64,000 nucleotides of DNA, taken from Edaphobacter sp. 12200R-103 (GTDB lineage Bacteria > Acidobacteriota > Terriglobia > Terriglobales > Acidobacteriaceae). Made by a program: the position numbers and the translations under genes. Positions 33,483 to 42,174 of the stretch are shown piece after piece (positions within the stretch are counted from its first letter, which is position 1; each line of letters begins with the position of its first letter). The DNA lies in contig NZ_CP048114.1 in assembly GCF_010093025.1 (NCBI RefSeq), forward strand, positions 3,472,001-3,536,000, written 5' to 3'. Below the pieces are notes generated by a model. It did not search any database. It was not told the origin of the DNA and was given only the letters and a program-made list of their open reading frames with translations.

Positions 33483-34490
33483 CTACGGTTTGGTAGCCAG
33501 CACCAGCGGAGAAGGTCCTGGTGCTTCCAGCAGCCGCATCTCCACGAACCCCGCCTCCTTCAGCCACCCGCTGATCTCCTCAAACGAGAAGGTATCGCCC
33601 TCGTCCGTATTGACCAGCATGTTAGCCGCAAACATCAGCGAGCCCACCGGTCCCGTCCTCTCCTTGTCCACCAGGAACTCTGCGATCGCAATAACGCCTC
33701 CGCTGGCCAGCGCATCGAAGGTCTTGCGCAGCAGCGCACGGCTCTTCGTCTCGCCCTCGCTGTGCAGGATGTGCCCCAGCGTAGCGACGTCATAACCCTT
33801 CCCGAAATCCGCCGAGTTCAGATCCCCCGCGATGAACGTAAACCGGTCTGCCAGCCCGAAACGCTTCACGCAACCGCGCGTCGCGGGCAGCACGCCCTCC
33901 CAGTCCACGTCGGTCACCGTGACATTCTTCGCGCTCTGAGCCAGTGCAATCCCCCACACGCCTGACCCCGCCGCAAGGTCCAGAACCCGCACCGGCCTCT
34001 CCCGCTTCTCCAACTCCAGATGTTTCGCCAGCACCGTCGCCGACGGATAGCTCATTGGAAAGATGTCCATTACAAAGTTCTGAAAGAACGCACTGCCATC
34101 ACCCTCCTGATTGACGGCAGAGCCGGGCTTGCCCGTCCCGACGATCTCGTTCAGCTTCAGCCAGCGAGGAATGAGATGCCCGCTCGTATGCTTCAGCAGG
34201 CCACCTTGAAAGCTTGGCTTCGTGCTCACCAGAAAGGTCTCGCTCTCGGGAGTCAGCCTGTACTGTTCTCCGTCCCTGTCCAGAAACTTCAGTCCCACCA
34301 GCACATTCATAATGGCCCGCAGCCCGCGCTCCGACGCGCCCGTAGCCGCAGCCGTCTCCTGCAGGGTCTTCGGGCCCTCATCCAGAACGTCGAAGACGCG
34401 ATGATGGATCGCCGACTCCAGCACCATCGTCGGCACATAACCCCAGGCAAACTGCATAATTCGTTCCGGCGTAACCGCAACTTCAGACAT
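33483..34490 (-). CDS. SAM-dependent O-methyltransferase (AcmB / methyltransferase_2 type)
   Basis: The 335-residue two-domain enzyme has an N-terminal winged-helix dimerisation domain (YVPTMVLESAIHHRVFDVLDEGPKTLQETAAATG). The C-terminal Rossmann methyltransferase domain has RVLDLAAGSGVWGIALAQ, with GHILHSEGE taking the place of the catalytic-histidine region seen in plant-type O-methyltransferases. Relatives act on small aromatic or polyketide-like molecules and in pigment pathways. The substrate is unknown. ATG 34490 follows a strong AAAGAGGAACG ribosome site. It is divergent from the acid phosphatase gene. Confidence 0.85.
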   Translation of the reverse strand: MSEVAVTPERIMQFAWGYVPTMVLESAIHHRVFDVLDEGPKTLQETAAATGASERGLRAIMNVLVGLKFLDRDGEQYRLTPESETFLVSTKPSFQGGLLKHTSGHLIPRWLKLNEIVGTGKPGSAVNQEGDGSAFFQNFVMDIFPMSYPSATVLAKHLELEKRERPVRVLDLAAGSGVWGIALAQSAKNVTVTDVDWEGVLPATRGCVKRFGLADRFTFIAGDLNSADFGKGYDVATLGHILHSEGETKSRALLRKTFDALASGGVIAIAEFLVDKERTGPVGSLMFAANMLVNTDEGDTFSFEEISGWLKEAGFVEMRLLEAPGPSPLVLATKP

Positions 34491-34620
34491 AGTCGTTCCT
34501 CTTTCAGCGCAGATTTTTCGTTTGGAAGGCCGAGGCGGAAATTCTACCGCAGCCGCTTTAATCCTTGCGCAGCTTCCGCGGCGTACACTGACACCGCACT
34601 CCCGAACAGAGGACTCCACG

Positions 34621-35907
34621 ATGCCCTTCCGCTCCAGCCTCCTCGTACTCCTTCTGCTCGCCACACTGCGTCTCCCCGCGCAACAGTCATCTTCCCCAGA
34701 CGATCAGATTCGCGCCGTAGTCATCATCGCCCGCCACGGGGTCCGCACACCCATCGAGAGCGAGACCCGCTCCAGCGTCTTCAACGCCCAGCCCTGGCCC
34801 GCCTGGCCGACTGAACCCGGCCTCCTCACACCCCATGGCATTGACGCCCTCAAGCGCATGGGCGAGTTCTACCGCCAGCGCTACGCCCCTCTGCTTCAGG
34901 GCTGCGGCAGCGTCAAGGTCGAATCCACCAATGTCCCCCGCACCATCGCCTCGGCCAACGCCGTCATGTCGGTGATCGCGCCTTCCTGCAACCTGCAGAT
35001 CACCCCCGACCTCACAGCCGATCCGCCTAACATCGACAAGGCCAAGCTCGCCGACGCCATCGCCGGCCGCATGGCCGCCGAGCCCCAGTGGTTCACCCAT
35101 GCCTTTGCGCGTCCGCTCGCCGAGATGCACGATGTGCTGACCGCCTGCACGGGCTGCAAATCCGTCCCCGACTTCCGCACCATGATGCTCGCCACAGGGA
35201 CGCAGTCCAACAGCATGATGCAGGCCGGAGCCACCAGCTCCAGCCACGCCGTTACTCAGCGCGACCCCGCCAAAGAAAACGCCGTCGCCGTCGGCGCCGA
35301 CTTCGCCGAAAACTTCCTCCTCCAGTACACCGAGGGCCTGCCGACGAATCAGGTCGGCTGGGGCCGCGTCCCCCGTGCAAAGCTCGATGATCTGATGGAG
35401 ATGAACACCCGTTACCACGACTTTATTCTGCGCACGCCCTACTACGCGCAGGAGGCCGCCGGGCCGATGGCACAGAAGATCAGCCAATGGATGTCTACAG
35501 TCGCAGCCGGCCCGAATATTCCGATCAGAACGGGGAGACCTGACGCTCCCGCGGGCGGCGGAGAGAGTCTGCTGTATCTCTCCGCGCACGACGCCAATCT
35601 GACCTGGCTGGGCGGCCTGCTCCGCATCGACTGGATCGTCAGCGACGAGACCATCAACGCCACACCTCCGGGCTCGGCGCTTGTCTTTGAGCTCGTGCAC
35701 AACACCCATACCAATGCCGACACTATCCGGGCCTTCTTCATCGCCCAGACGCTCGACCAGATCCGGAACCTCACCTCGCTCACCGGCGCAGAGAAGCCCT
35801 CGATCGCCCCCATCTTTATCCCCGGTTGCAGCGGCTCCGCCCCGGAGTACGCCTGTTCCGTGTCCAGATTCGCGCAGATGGTCGACGAGGCTACACGCCC
35901 GCGTTAG
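34621..35907 (+). CDS. Histidine-type acid phosphatase (clade 2 histidine phosphatase), secreted
   Basis: The 428-residue protein has a signal peptide (about 20 residues, ...TLRLPAQ). The catalytic IIARHGVRTP with Arg38-His39 lies near the mature N-terminus, and the proton-donor pair HD in LSAHDANLTWLG at about residues 323-324. This is the layout of E. coli AppA/Agp phytases and glucose-1-phosphatases, which release phosphate from phytate or sugar phosphates in the periplasm through a phosphohistidine. The exact substrate is not determinable. ATG 34621 starts right at the signal peptide. Confidence 0.92.
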   Translation: MPFRSSLLVLLLLATLRLPAQQSSSPDDQIRAVVIIARHGVRTPIESETRSSVFNAQPWPAWPTEPGLLTPHGIDALKRMGEFYRQRYAPLLQGCGSVKVESTNVPRTIASANAVMSVIAPSCNLQITPDLTADPPNIDKAKLADAIAGRMAAEPQWFTHAFARPLAEMHDVLTACTGCKSVPDFRTMMLATGTQSNSMMQAGATSSSHAVTQRDPAKENAVAVGADFAENFLLQYTEGLPTNQVGWGRVPRAKLDDLMEMNTRYHDFILRTPYYAQEAAGPMAQKISQWMSTVAAGPNIPIRTGRPDAPAGGGESLLYLSAHDANLTWLGGLLRIDWIVSDETINATPPGSALVFELVHNTHTNADTIRAFFIAQTLDQIRNLTSLTGAEKPSIAPIFIPGCSGSAPEYACSVSRFAQMVDEATRPR

Positions 35908-35934
35908 ATCGAATCAAACCCGCACAGCCACAAA

Positions 35935-35970
35935 ACGGGTGCCCTGCCTTCGCGAAGCTAAAGGTGGGTT
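35935..35970. repeat. GGGTGCCC hairpin element
   Basis: CGGGTGCCCTGCCTTCGCGAAG and AAGGTGGGTT resemble the elements at 6836 and 9982. It lies between the convergent phosphatase and sigma-factor genes, where it may help end transcription. Confidence 0.5.
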
Positions 35971-36055
35971 TGCAGGATACCAACGAGGCGGTCGTACAAT
36001 TCATCGCCCATCGTGTGTAATTTTTGCCGTCGCCGTCCGTCAGCCAGAAGCCGTC

Positions 36056-36742
36056 TCAGTGTTCCATCGCGTGCAGTTTCATGAAGACTCCCCGGACTAC
36101 CTGGTCGCAGCGGGAGCCCATAAAGGGAAAGGCCGCCTTCCCCTGCGACCCCACCCGTGCATACAGGCGGTCGCGCATCATCGCGTGTCCGCGATGCAGG
36201 CGAATTTTGACGTTCTCTTCTGTAAGCTCCAGTGCAGCCGCGGTCTCCGCCGTGCTCAGTTCCTCGATATCCCGCAGCATGATGACACTGCGGTACTGGC
36301 CTGGGAGTTCCAGTACCGCCTCCTCCAGAAGCTGGCCAAGCTCCAGCATCGAGGCTCTCTGTTCCGGGTCGAGCGATGGCTCCATCACATTCATCGATTC
36401 TTCCTCATCTGCGTCGAACTCCGTGACCTGCTGATTGCGCTGACGTAACTTCAACCGATGCAGGGATTCGTTAATGGCGATGCGCGTCAGCCACGTCGAA
36501 AAAGCCGAGCGCCCGGCAAACTGATCCAGGTGTTGATAGGCCCGCACATACGCGTCCTGAATCACATCTTCGGCCTCTGTAGGGTCGCGCAGAATCGAGA
36601 GAGCCGCGCGGTAAAGCCGCTGGTTGTAGCGGCGCATGATGATCTCATAGAGGGCTGTATTGCCGGCCTTCACCTGGTCGATCACCTGCAGGTCGGTCCA
36701 GCCCTCTGAAGTCGCCTTTTCGAAACTTACCGTCGTCTCCAT
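36056..36742 (-). CDS. ECF-type RNA polymerase sigma factor
   Basis: The 228-residue protein has sigma-2 (YNQRLYRAALSILRDPTEAEDVIQDAYVRAY, then FSTWLTRIAINESLHRLK) and sigma-4 (LPGQYRSVIMLRDIEELS, then ENVKIRLHRGHAMMRDRL). An acidic linker lies between, with no sigma-3. A short C-terminal tail, FPFMGSRCDQVVRGVFMKL, contains one Cys and is seen in some ECF groups. No anti-sigma factor adjoins it. The start ATG 36742 leaves 137 bases to the divergent DoxX-like gene, so both may share a promoter region. Confidence 0.92.
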   Translation of the reverse strand: METTVSFEKATSEGWTDLQVIDQVKAGNTALYEIIMRRYNQRLYRAALSILRDPTEAEDVIQDAYVRAYQHLDQFAGRSAFSTWLTRIAINESLHRLKLRQRNQQVTEFDADEEESMNVMEPSLDPEQRASMLELGQLLEEAVLELPGQYRSVIMLRDIEELSTAETAAALELTEENVKIRLHRGHAMMRDRLYARVGSQGKAAFPFMGSRCDQVVRGVFMKLHAMEH

Positions 36743-36879
36743 AATCCTTGTCCACAAAGAGTAATGATCGGGCAAAAGGTTACATCTGTCCTTTCGGATT
36801 CGTCTCTCATTACAGAACGGCCCGCGAGCCATGTATCCAATTCGGCGTTCGCCGCTCTCTTGTGCAGAGGGCACAAGCA

Positions 36880-37326
36880 ATGACCCAACCCAAAAGCAGT
36901 CCGCGCAATCCTCTCGATCTTGCCTGGTGGACCCTGAAGATCGGGCTTGGTGTCGGACCCATCATCACCGGCATCGACAAATACTTCGATAAGCTCACCG
37001 ACTGGAGCATGTATCTCAGTCCGCTCGCAACCAGAATCCTGCCCCTCAGCGCAAGCGTCTTCATGAGAACCGTAGGCGTCGTCGAGATTCTCGCGGGCAT
37101 CGTCGTGCTCAGCCGCTGGACGCGCCTGGGAAGCTACATCGTTATGGCCTGGCTGCTCGCCATCGCCGTCAACTTGTTGACAACAGGTATGTTCTACGAC
37201 CTCGCCATGCGTGACGTCGAGATCGCTCTCGGAGCCTTTGCACTCGCACAGCTTTCGGCCGTGCGCGAACAAAGTGGATTGCATCCGAATACAGAGACGC
37301 CATCGCCGATGCTCACGTCCCGGTAA
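36880..37326 (+). CDS. DoxX-like small integral membrane protein
   Basis: The 148-residue protein has four predicted helices (TLKIGLGVGPIITGIDKYF, FMRTVGVVEILAGIVVL, YIVMAWLLAIAVNLLTTG, VEIALGAFALAQLSAV). The pattern resembles DoxX/SURF4-type membrane proteins of unknown function. It is divergent from the ECF sigma gene and followed 33 bases later by the small secreted protein, so a small envelope-stress-like cluster is possible. ATG 36880 is chosen; a longer in-frame reading from 36748 would run through the presumed promoter. Confidence 0.75.
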   Translation: MTQPKSSPRNPLDLAWWTLKIGLGVGPIITGIDKYFDKLTDWSMYLSPLATRILPLSASVFMRTVGVVEILAGIVVLSRWTRLGSYIVMAWLLAIAVNLLTTGMFYDLAMRDVEIALGAFALAQLSAVREQSGLHPNTETPSPMLTSR

Positions 37327-37359
37327 AGACTTTTCACCTAAACCCGAATGGAGGATGTT

Positions 37360-37701
37360 ATGAAAAAATTGACCTCACTGCTGGCAGTCGCCGCTCTTGC
37401 GGCAGCTCCGGCGTTTGCTGCCGCCGAAAGCTACAAGGACGTGCCGGTCGTAGACGTGAACTGTTCCAAGAAGGTCGCTGCCGATCCCGATTCCCACACC
37501 CGCGAATGCGCCCTGAAGTGTGCCTCCAGCGGCTACGGCATCGTAACCAGCGACCAGCATTTCGTGAAGTTCGATGCCGCAGGAAACAAGAAGATCACCC
37601 AGGAGCTCAAATCTTCCAGCAAGAAGGACCACCTCCGGGTGGATGTTGACGGAACCTTGAAGGGCGATACCCTGCAGGTTTCCTCCGTCAAGCTTCTTTA
37701 A
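37360..37701 (+). CDS. Small secreted protein of unknown function
   Basis: The 113-residue protein has a clear signal peptide (MKKLTSLLAVAALAAAPAFAAA). The mature part of about 90 residues has three cysteines (VNCSKK, then RECALKCASSG) and a short beta-rich end (HLRVDVDGTLKGDTLQVSSVKLL). GGAGG just upstream fixes ATG 37360, rather than the ATG at 37348. A terminator follows. I do not recognise the family. Confidence 0.75.
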   Translation: MKKLTSLLAVAALAAAPAFAAAESYKDVPVVDVNCSKKVAADPDSHTRECALKCASSGYGIVTSDQHFVKFDAAGNKKITQELKSSSKKDHLRVDVDGTLKGDTLQVSSVKLL

Positions 37702-37719
37702 AAAGCGGCAAAAGCAAAA

Positions 37720-37770
37720 AACCGCATAGCACAGTCTCTCTCAAAGGGTTGTGCCTATGCGGTTCTTCTG
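37720..37770 (+). terminator. Rho-independent terminator
   Basis: AACCGCATAGCACA pairs with TGTGCCTATGCGGTT with one bulge, followed by TCTTCTGTTT. It lies just after the small secreted protein gene. Confidence 0.8.
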
Positions 37771-37918
37771 TTTCATCCAAAACTACTAACCACTCCCATC
37801 AATAAGTGCCATCTCAACCGGGGTTCAAAGCAGGGTGGGGCGATTTTTTCAGCCACGGTGAACCTTTCCATCATCGCAACGTATTCCTCTCCTATGGACA
37901 CTGCAAAGGAAAAAGTAG

Positions 37919-37947
37919 ATACTCCTTTGTAATATCCATAGGAGTAT
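37919..37947 (+). promoter_or_regulatory. Inverted repeat over the ribosome site of the first PadR gene
   Basis: ATACTCC (37919-37925) and GGAGTAT (37941-37947) form a perfect inverted repeat around an AT-rich spacer containing TAATAT. The right arm is also the Shine-Dalgarno sequence of the padR gene, whose ATG follows five bases later. It is a candidate PadR operator, or an RNA hairpin hiding the ribosome site. Confidence 0.55.
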
Positions 37948-37952
37948 GGGAA

Positions 37953-38294
37953 ATGACGCCGGAGAAGTCCGAGGTTTTACAGGGAACGCTGGATCTGATG
38001 ATCCTGAAGACGCTGCATGCGCTGGGGCCTCTGCATGGGTTTGGCATAGCGCGGCGCATCGAGCAGCTGAGTGAGGACGTTCTCACGCTGAACGAGGGGA
38101 CGGTGTATACCTCGCTGCTTCGCCTGCAGCAGAAAAAGTGGATCGCGAGTGAGTGGGGCATCTCGGAGAACAACCGGCGCGCGCGGTTCTACAGCATTAC
38201 ACGGCGGGGACTGAAACAGCTTGCGATTGAGACCGAGAACTGGGAGCGCATCTCGGGAGTCATCAGCCGCGTGCTGGCGCTTGAGGCAGAGTGA
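37953..38294 (+). CDS. PadR-family transcriptional regulator
   Basis: The 113-residue winged-helix regulator shows VLQGTLDLMILKTLHALGPLHGFGIARRIEQLS, then LNEGTVYTSLLRLQQKKWIASEWG and NNRRARFYSITRRGLKQL, the PadR pattern. It is short, lacking the long C-terminal helix of PadR proper (subfamily 2 type). Its TGA overlaps the GTG/ATG of the large permease gene. In Acidobacteria such PadR genes habitually precede ADOP permeases, so it very probably controls this operon. Confidence 0.92.
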   Translation: MTPEKSEVLQGTLDLMILKTLHALGPLHGFGIARRIEQLSEDVLTLNEGTVYTSLLRLQQKKWIASEWGISENNRRARFYSITRRGLKQLAIETENWERISGVISRVLALEAE

Positions 38295-41011
38295 TCGCCA
38301 TGATCGAACGTGCGTTCATCTTTATGGCGAAGCTTGTTGCGTTCTTCCGGCAATCAGAGGACGATCTCGAGTTTCGTGAAGAGATGGAGGAGCACCTTTC
38401 GATGCTGGCGGAGAAGTACCGGAGCCAGGGAATGCGTGCAGACGAAGCCGAGCGCATGGCCCGGCGGCAGTTTGGGAATGTGACGTTGCTGACACAGAAG
38501 AGGAAGGAAGCGAGGACGACGATGTTCTTTTCCAATGTAATGCGCGATCTCAGATATGGCGTTCGTCAGCTGGCGAAGACACCGATCTTCACCAGCGTCT
38601 GTGTGCTGACGCTAGCCCTGGGTGTAGGTGCGAACACGGCCGTCTTCAGCGTGATGTATGCGGTGCTGGCGAAGATGCTTCCGGTGCACGATGCCTCGAA
38701 GGTGGTGTATGTGCACACCAGCCATTTTCCTTCGGGTGCGTTCAACAGCGGAGATATGGCGACTTCGTTCTCCTACGCGGCCTATCGTGAACTTCGCGAA
38801 CATAGCGGGCTGCAGGAGGTGGTTGGCTATATCCCCATGTCGACCAGCGGAAAGGCGCCGGTGCGAACAGGCACATTGCCGGAAGAGGCTGCTGGCGATA
38901 TGGTGAGCGGCAACTACTTCAGCGGGCTGGGTGTGGGCATGGAAGCGGGGCGGGGCTTCGTCGAGAAGGATGAGGATGATCATGCCGCGGTGACGGTGAT
39001 CAGCGACCGGTTCTGGGAGAGCCACTATGCGCGCAATCCCAATGTGATCGGAAAGACGCTGATGATTAAGTCACACCCGTTCACGATCGTGGGGGTTGCG
39101 GCGAAAGGCTTTGAAGGGACGGAGGGCAGACTTCCGCTCGATTTCTGGATTCCGCTGCAGAGCCATCCTGACTTCAATGCCTGGGGGACTGCCACGGAGA
39201 ACGACACGTACCTGACGAAACCGAGGTTCTGGTGCATGCGCCTGATGGCGCGAATTCCGGCCGGGGTCAGTGCGCCGCAGGCACTGGCGAAGGCGCAGGG
39301 CATCTTTCAGCAGGCGGCCTATCTAGGTATCGCACAGAAGCGAGCCGGAGAGAGGATTCCGCAGCTCTCGTTCTTTCCGGCGAAGCAGTTCGACGGGCAG
39401 GACGACTCGTTTGCGCGCTCGCTGAAGACGTTGATGGCGATGGTGGGGCTTGTCCTGGTGATCGCGATGTGCAACGTCGTGATGCTGTTGATGGCTCGCA
39501 ACGCGAATCGTCAGAGAGAGTTCAGTATCCGGCTGGCGATCGGTGCGGGCCGCAGAGAGATTGCGCGTCAGCTTCTGACCGAGAGCTTTCTGCTGGTGGC
39601 ACTCGGCGGGGCGGCGGCGTGGATTTTCGCCATAGGTGCGACGCGGGCTCTGGGATCGTGGGCGCAGATTGAGTCGAACCTTCAGCCGGATGCCGTCGTG
39701 TTGTGGTTCACGCTGAGCATACTGCTTCTGCTGGCGTTGATCTTCGGGCTCGCTCCGTTGCGTGCGGCCATGTCGTCGGGACCGGATCTGGCGCTGCGAA
39801 GCTCCGCTGCTGTTTCACAGACGAGCGTAAAGAAAATAAGGGCAGGCAATGCTGTCATCGTGGCGCAGGTCGCGATGTGTGTGGCCTTGCTGGTGGGCGC
39901 GGGGCTGCTGATGGGCACGCTGCGAAATCTGCTGAATATTGATCTTGGTCAGAAGACGGATGGACTTCTGGTCTTCGGCGTTCGAGCGCAGCATGCGACT
40001 ACGAAGGAGGAGAGCATCGCCTTCTTCCAGATGCTGCAGCAGAGGCTGCGGGGGATGCCCGGCGTGGAGTCCGTCTCGCAGGCTTCGAACCGACCTGGGT
40101 CCGGATGGTCGGCCAACAATAGCGGGTTCTTGATCGATGGCCACAAGCCGATGAGCGTTGAGACCGATCAGGCTGTGTTCAGACAGAACACGGTGGGTTC
40201 TGATTTCTTCCGCACCATGGGAGTGCCCATCCTGGAGGGGAGGGACTTCTCCGATGCGGATACGGCCTCGGCTCCAGAGGTTGTGATCGTGAATGAGACC
40301 TTCGCGAAGAAGTATGTGGGAGATGTGAATGCTGTCGGTCACGTGATGGAGAACAGCAATGGGACGCATCCCCGGCTGATCATTGGGGTTGTGAAGGACC
40401 ACAAATATACGGGGATCATGGAGCCGACGACGCCGATGCGCTGGATAGCCTTCACGCAGGACCGTCTGGAGAACGAGGTGGACGTGGAGATGCGGGTCAA
40501 GGGCGACCCGATGAAGATGCTTCCCACGGTGCGCAAGTTCATGCAGGAGATCAATCCGGACACACCGCTTCTGGAGCCGATGGCACAGAGCGAGGTCTTT
40601 CGGCAGTCGATCTCGCAGCAGATCATGTTTGCGCGGCTCGCGGGATGTTTCGGGGTGCTTGCCGTGGTGCTGATCGCTACAGGGCTCTACGGAACGCTGT
40701 CTTACCGGGTGAATAAACGCAGCGCGGAGATTGGGGTGCGGATGGCCCTGGGGGCACAGCGCTGGCAGATTGTGTGGATGGTGCTGCGTGGAAGCCTGGT
40801 CTTGACAATGATTGGCGTCGCCGCGGGGATTCCACTGGCGATTGCCGCCTCCAAAGGACTTTCGAGTTCTCTTTATGGAGTCAGTCCCCTGGACATCACC
40901 AGCTATCTGTTTGCGATTGCCGGCGTGGCAATTGTTGCGCTGGTCGCCAGTGGATTGCCTGCCGGACGAGCAGGCAGCGTCGATCCATCTGTGGCCTTAC
41001 GGGCGGAGTAA
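38291..41011 (+). CDS. ADOP-family orphan ABC permease
   Basis: The 906-residue permease has a short N-terminal domain typical of acidobacterial duplicated orphan permeases (EFREEMEEHLSMLAEKYRSQGMRADEAERMARRQFGN). Two MacB/FtsX halves follow. The first begins MRDLRYGVRQLAKTPIFTSVCVLTLALGVGANTAVFSV. The second ends with [19 protein letters not shown] and AGRAGSVDPSVALRAE. About eight helices and two large periplasmic domains are expected. No ATPase is encoded with it. It starts at GTG 38291, overlapping padR; ATG 38300 is an alternative. Confidence 0.92.
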   Translation: MIAMIERAFIFMAKLVAFFRQSEDDLEFREEMEEHLSMLAEKYRSQGMRADEAERMARRQFGNVTLLTQKRKEARTTMFFSNVMRDLRYGVRQLAKTPIFTSVCVLTLALGVGANTAVFSVMYAVLAKMLPVHDASKVVYVHTSHFPSGAFNSGDMATSFSYAAYRELREHSGLQEVVGYIPMSTSGKAPVRTGTLPEEAAGDMVSGNYFSGLGVGMEAGRGFVEKDEDDHAAVTVISDRFWESHYARNPNVIGKTLMIKSHPFTIVGVAAKGFEGTEGRLPLDFWIPLQSHPDFNAWGTATENDTYLTKPRFWCMRLMARIPAGVSAPQALAKAQGIFQQAAYLGIAQKRAGERIPQLSFFPAKQFDGQDDSFARSLKTLMAMVGLVLVIAMCNVVMLLMARNANRQREFSIRLAIGAGRREIARQLLTESFLLVALGGAAAWIFAIGATRALGSWAQIESNLQPDAVVLWFTLSILLLLALIFGLAPLRAAMSSGPDLALRSSAAVSQTSVKKIRAGNAVIVAQVAMCVALLVGAGLLMGTLRNLLNIDLGQKTDGLLVFGVRAQHATTKEESIAFFQMLQQRLRGMPGVESVSQASNRPGSGWSANNSGFLIDGHKPMSVETDQAVFRQNTVGSDFFRTMGVPILEGRDFSDADTASAPEVVIVNETFAKKYVGDVNAVGHVMENSNGTHPRLIIGVVKDHKYTGIMEPTTPMRWIAFTQDRLENEVDVEMRVKGDPMKMLPTVRKFMQEINPDTPLLEPMAQSEVFRQSISQQIMFARLAGCFGVLAVVLIATGLYGTLSYRVNKRSAEIGVRMALGAQRWQIVWMVLRGSLVLTMIGVAAGIPLAIAASKGLSSSLYGVSPLDITSYLFAIAGVAIVALVASGLPAGRAGSVDPSVALRAE

Positions 41012-41332
41012 CAGGTATTCCTGACGAGGCGCGGTGCCGACACGGGACACGATTCTGCCTCATCTACCGTCTGCCCAATGGTTTCGTCAATTCTTAAACA
41101 AGTAAAAATACTTCGATAAGTTACACTTACGGGAATAGTCGAAGGGCCTGTCAGGAGATCGCATCAGTCTTCAGCAATGGTCCCGGTATGTCAGTATCGA
41201 CGGCTGTCATGCGATTCATAGGAACCTGCACCGGAGGAAGTTTGGGCAGCAGTTCGCGCGCAACGCTTCCTGCAAGCCAGTGAAGGGTGACGAACTCGGT
41301 AGAGGTAAAGGCATTTCTTGGAGAGAAATCAA
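41012..41332. other. Spacer: AT-rich promoter-like patch and long leader of the PEP-CTERM gene
   Basis: Around 41090-41130 the sequence turns AT-rich, with a small palindrome AAGTA-aaaa-TACTT (41100-41113) and ATAAGTT nearby, plausible for a promoter. About 200 bases then precede the PEP-CTERM start. ATCGCAT and ATGCGAT in this leader could pair. I match no known riboswitch class. Confidence 0.35.
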
Positions 41333-41854
41333 ATGATCAATAAGAAGTCTGTTTCGCTTTGTGCTCTGGTATTCGCCGTTCTGCTTGGATTCAATTCACC
41401 CGCGTTTGCCGATCCGGTCGTCCTGGACGGCGTGATTGGCTCAACGGTCTCGTTTGACGCCGATATTCAGAACCCGATTGAAAATGTAGATACGCTCTTT
41501 CTGAACGGAAGCAGCTTCACGATCGACAGCCCGCTGAGCCTGAACGATCTGCTGCTCGTGAACTTCCCAGCCAGCATCGCAGCAGGCGATGAGGCCCTCG
41601 GAACCCTGTTCTCAGTCGACCTGCCGGTGGGCCTGGCTCCCGGCCTGTACAACGGAACCTACTTCATCCTGGGAGGGTTTACGCCTTCCGATCAGGAAAC
41701 GCTGGCCGAGATCGATTTCCAGATTAACGCGCAACCGGCGGCCAGTCCGGTTCCCGAACCGGGTACGTGGGTGCTGCTGCTGACGGGGGCGGGCGCGGCT
41801 GGAATGATGCTGTTCGGAAAGCGCCGCCAGGTGTCGCCGGTCCGGGCTGCATAG
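41333..41854 (+). CDS. PEP-CTERM sorting-signal protein, secreted
   Basis: The 173-residue protein has a signal peptide (about 24 residues, ...FNSPAFA). A small beta-rich mature part follows. The C-terminus is a complete PEP-CTERM signal: PVPEPGTW, a hydrophobic helix VLLLTGAGAAGMMLFG and the basic end KRRQ. Such signals are cut by exosortase (EpsH/XrtA) and link to extracellular polysaccharide production. No exosortase is in the window. ATG 41333 follows GGAGAGAAA. The function of the mature part is unknown. Confidence 0.85.
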   Translation: MINKKSVSLCALVFAVLLGFNSPAFADPVVLDGVIGSTVSFDADIQNPIENVDTLFLNGSSFTIDSPLSLNDLLLVNFPASIAAGDEALGTLFSVDLPVGLAPGLYNGTYFILGGFTPSDQETLAEIDFQINAQPAASPVPEPGTWVLLLTGAGAAGMMLFGKRRQVSPVRAA

Positions 41855-41877
41855 CTGCCTGAGCAATCGTATGCAAT

Positions 41878-41915
41878 AAGACGAGGACCCCAAGTGGGCC
41901 CTCGTCTTTATTTGA
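41878..41915 (+). terminator. Rho-independent terminator of the PEP-CTERM gene
   Basis: AAGACGAGG pairs with CCTCGTCTT around a GC-rich inner stem, followed by TATTT. It begins 24 bases after the stop codon. Confidence 0.85.
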
Positions 41916-42004
41916 GACGCCTGTGAGTTGGCCCATCTTGGGGTGGACCGAGGGCAGCGGGCGGAACACATTCGCCGGTCCGGTTTCTCCAGGACTTCAG
42001 AAGG

Positions 42005-42065
42005 TGTCATCCTTCGACTCCGCTTCTCACGATGAGGCCTCGAGAAGCTTCGCTCAGGATGACAC
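42005..42065. repeat. TGTCATCC-family repeat with terminal inverted repeats
   Basis: GTGTCATCC at one end and GGATGACAC at the other flank CTTCGACTCCGC...AGCTTCGCTCA. Compared with the units at 1117, one arm appears fused. It lies between the PEP-CTERM terminator and the next minus-strand gene. Confidence 0.75.
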
Positions 42066-42174
42066 TTTCATCGGGGCCCGCAAAAGAGCATTCCGGAATC
42101 GCCGGATTCCGTGCATCGGTCATCACACATCCGGGCCATAACAAAGGGGATTTCGGACAGATTTGGACATACCT

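Noticed and set aside
36743..36784. TGTAACC on the minus strand as an ECF -35 upstream of the sigma gene
   Set aside because: The matching -10 (TCTTTG) is poor and would leave almost no leader; too weak to annotate.
41125..41332. Leader of the PEP-CTERM gene as a c-di-GMP riboswitch
   Set aside because: Parts such as CGCAACGCTTCCTGC superficially resemble the class I core, but the conserved core and paired stems could not be matched.
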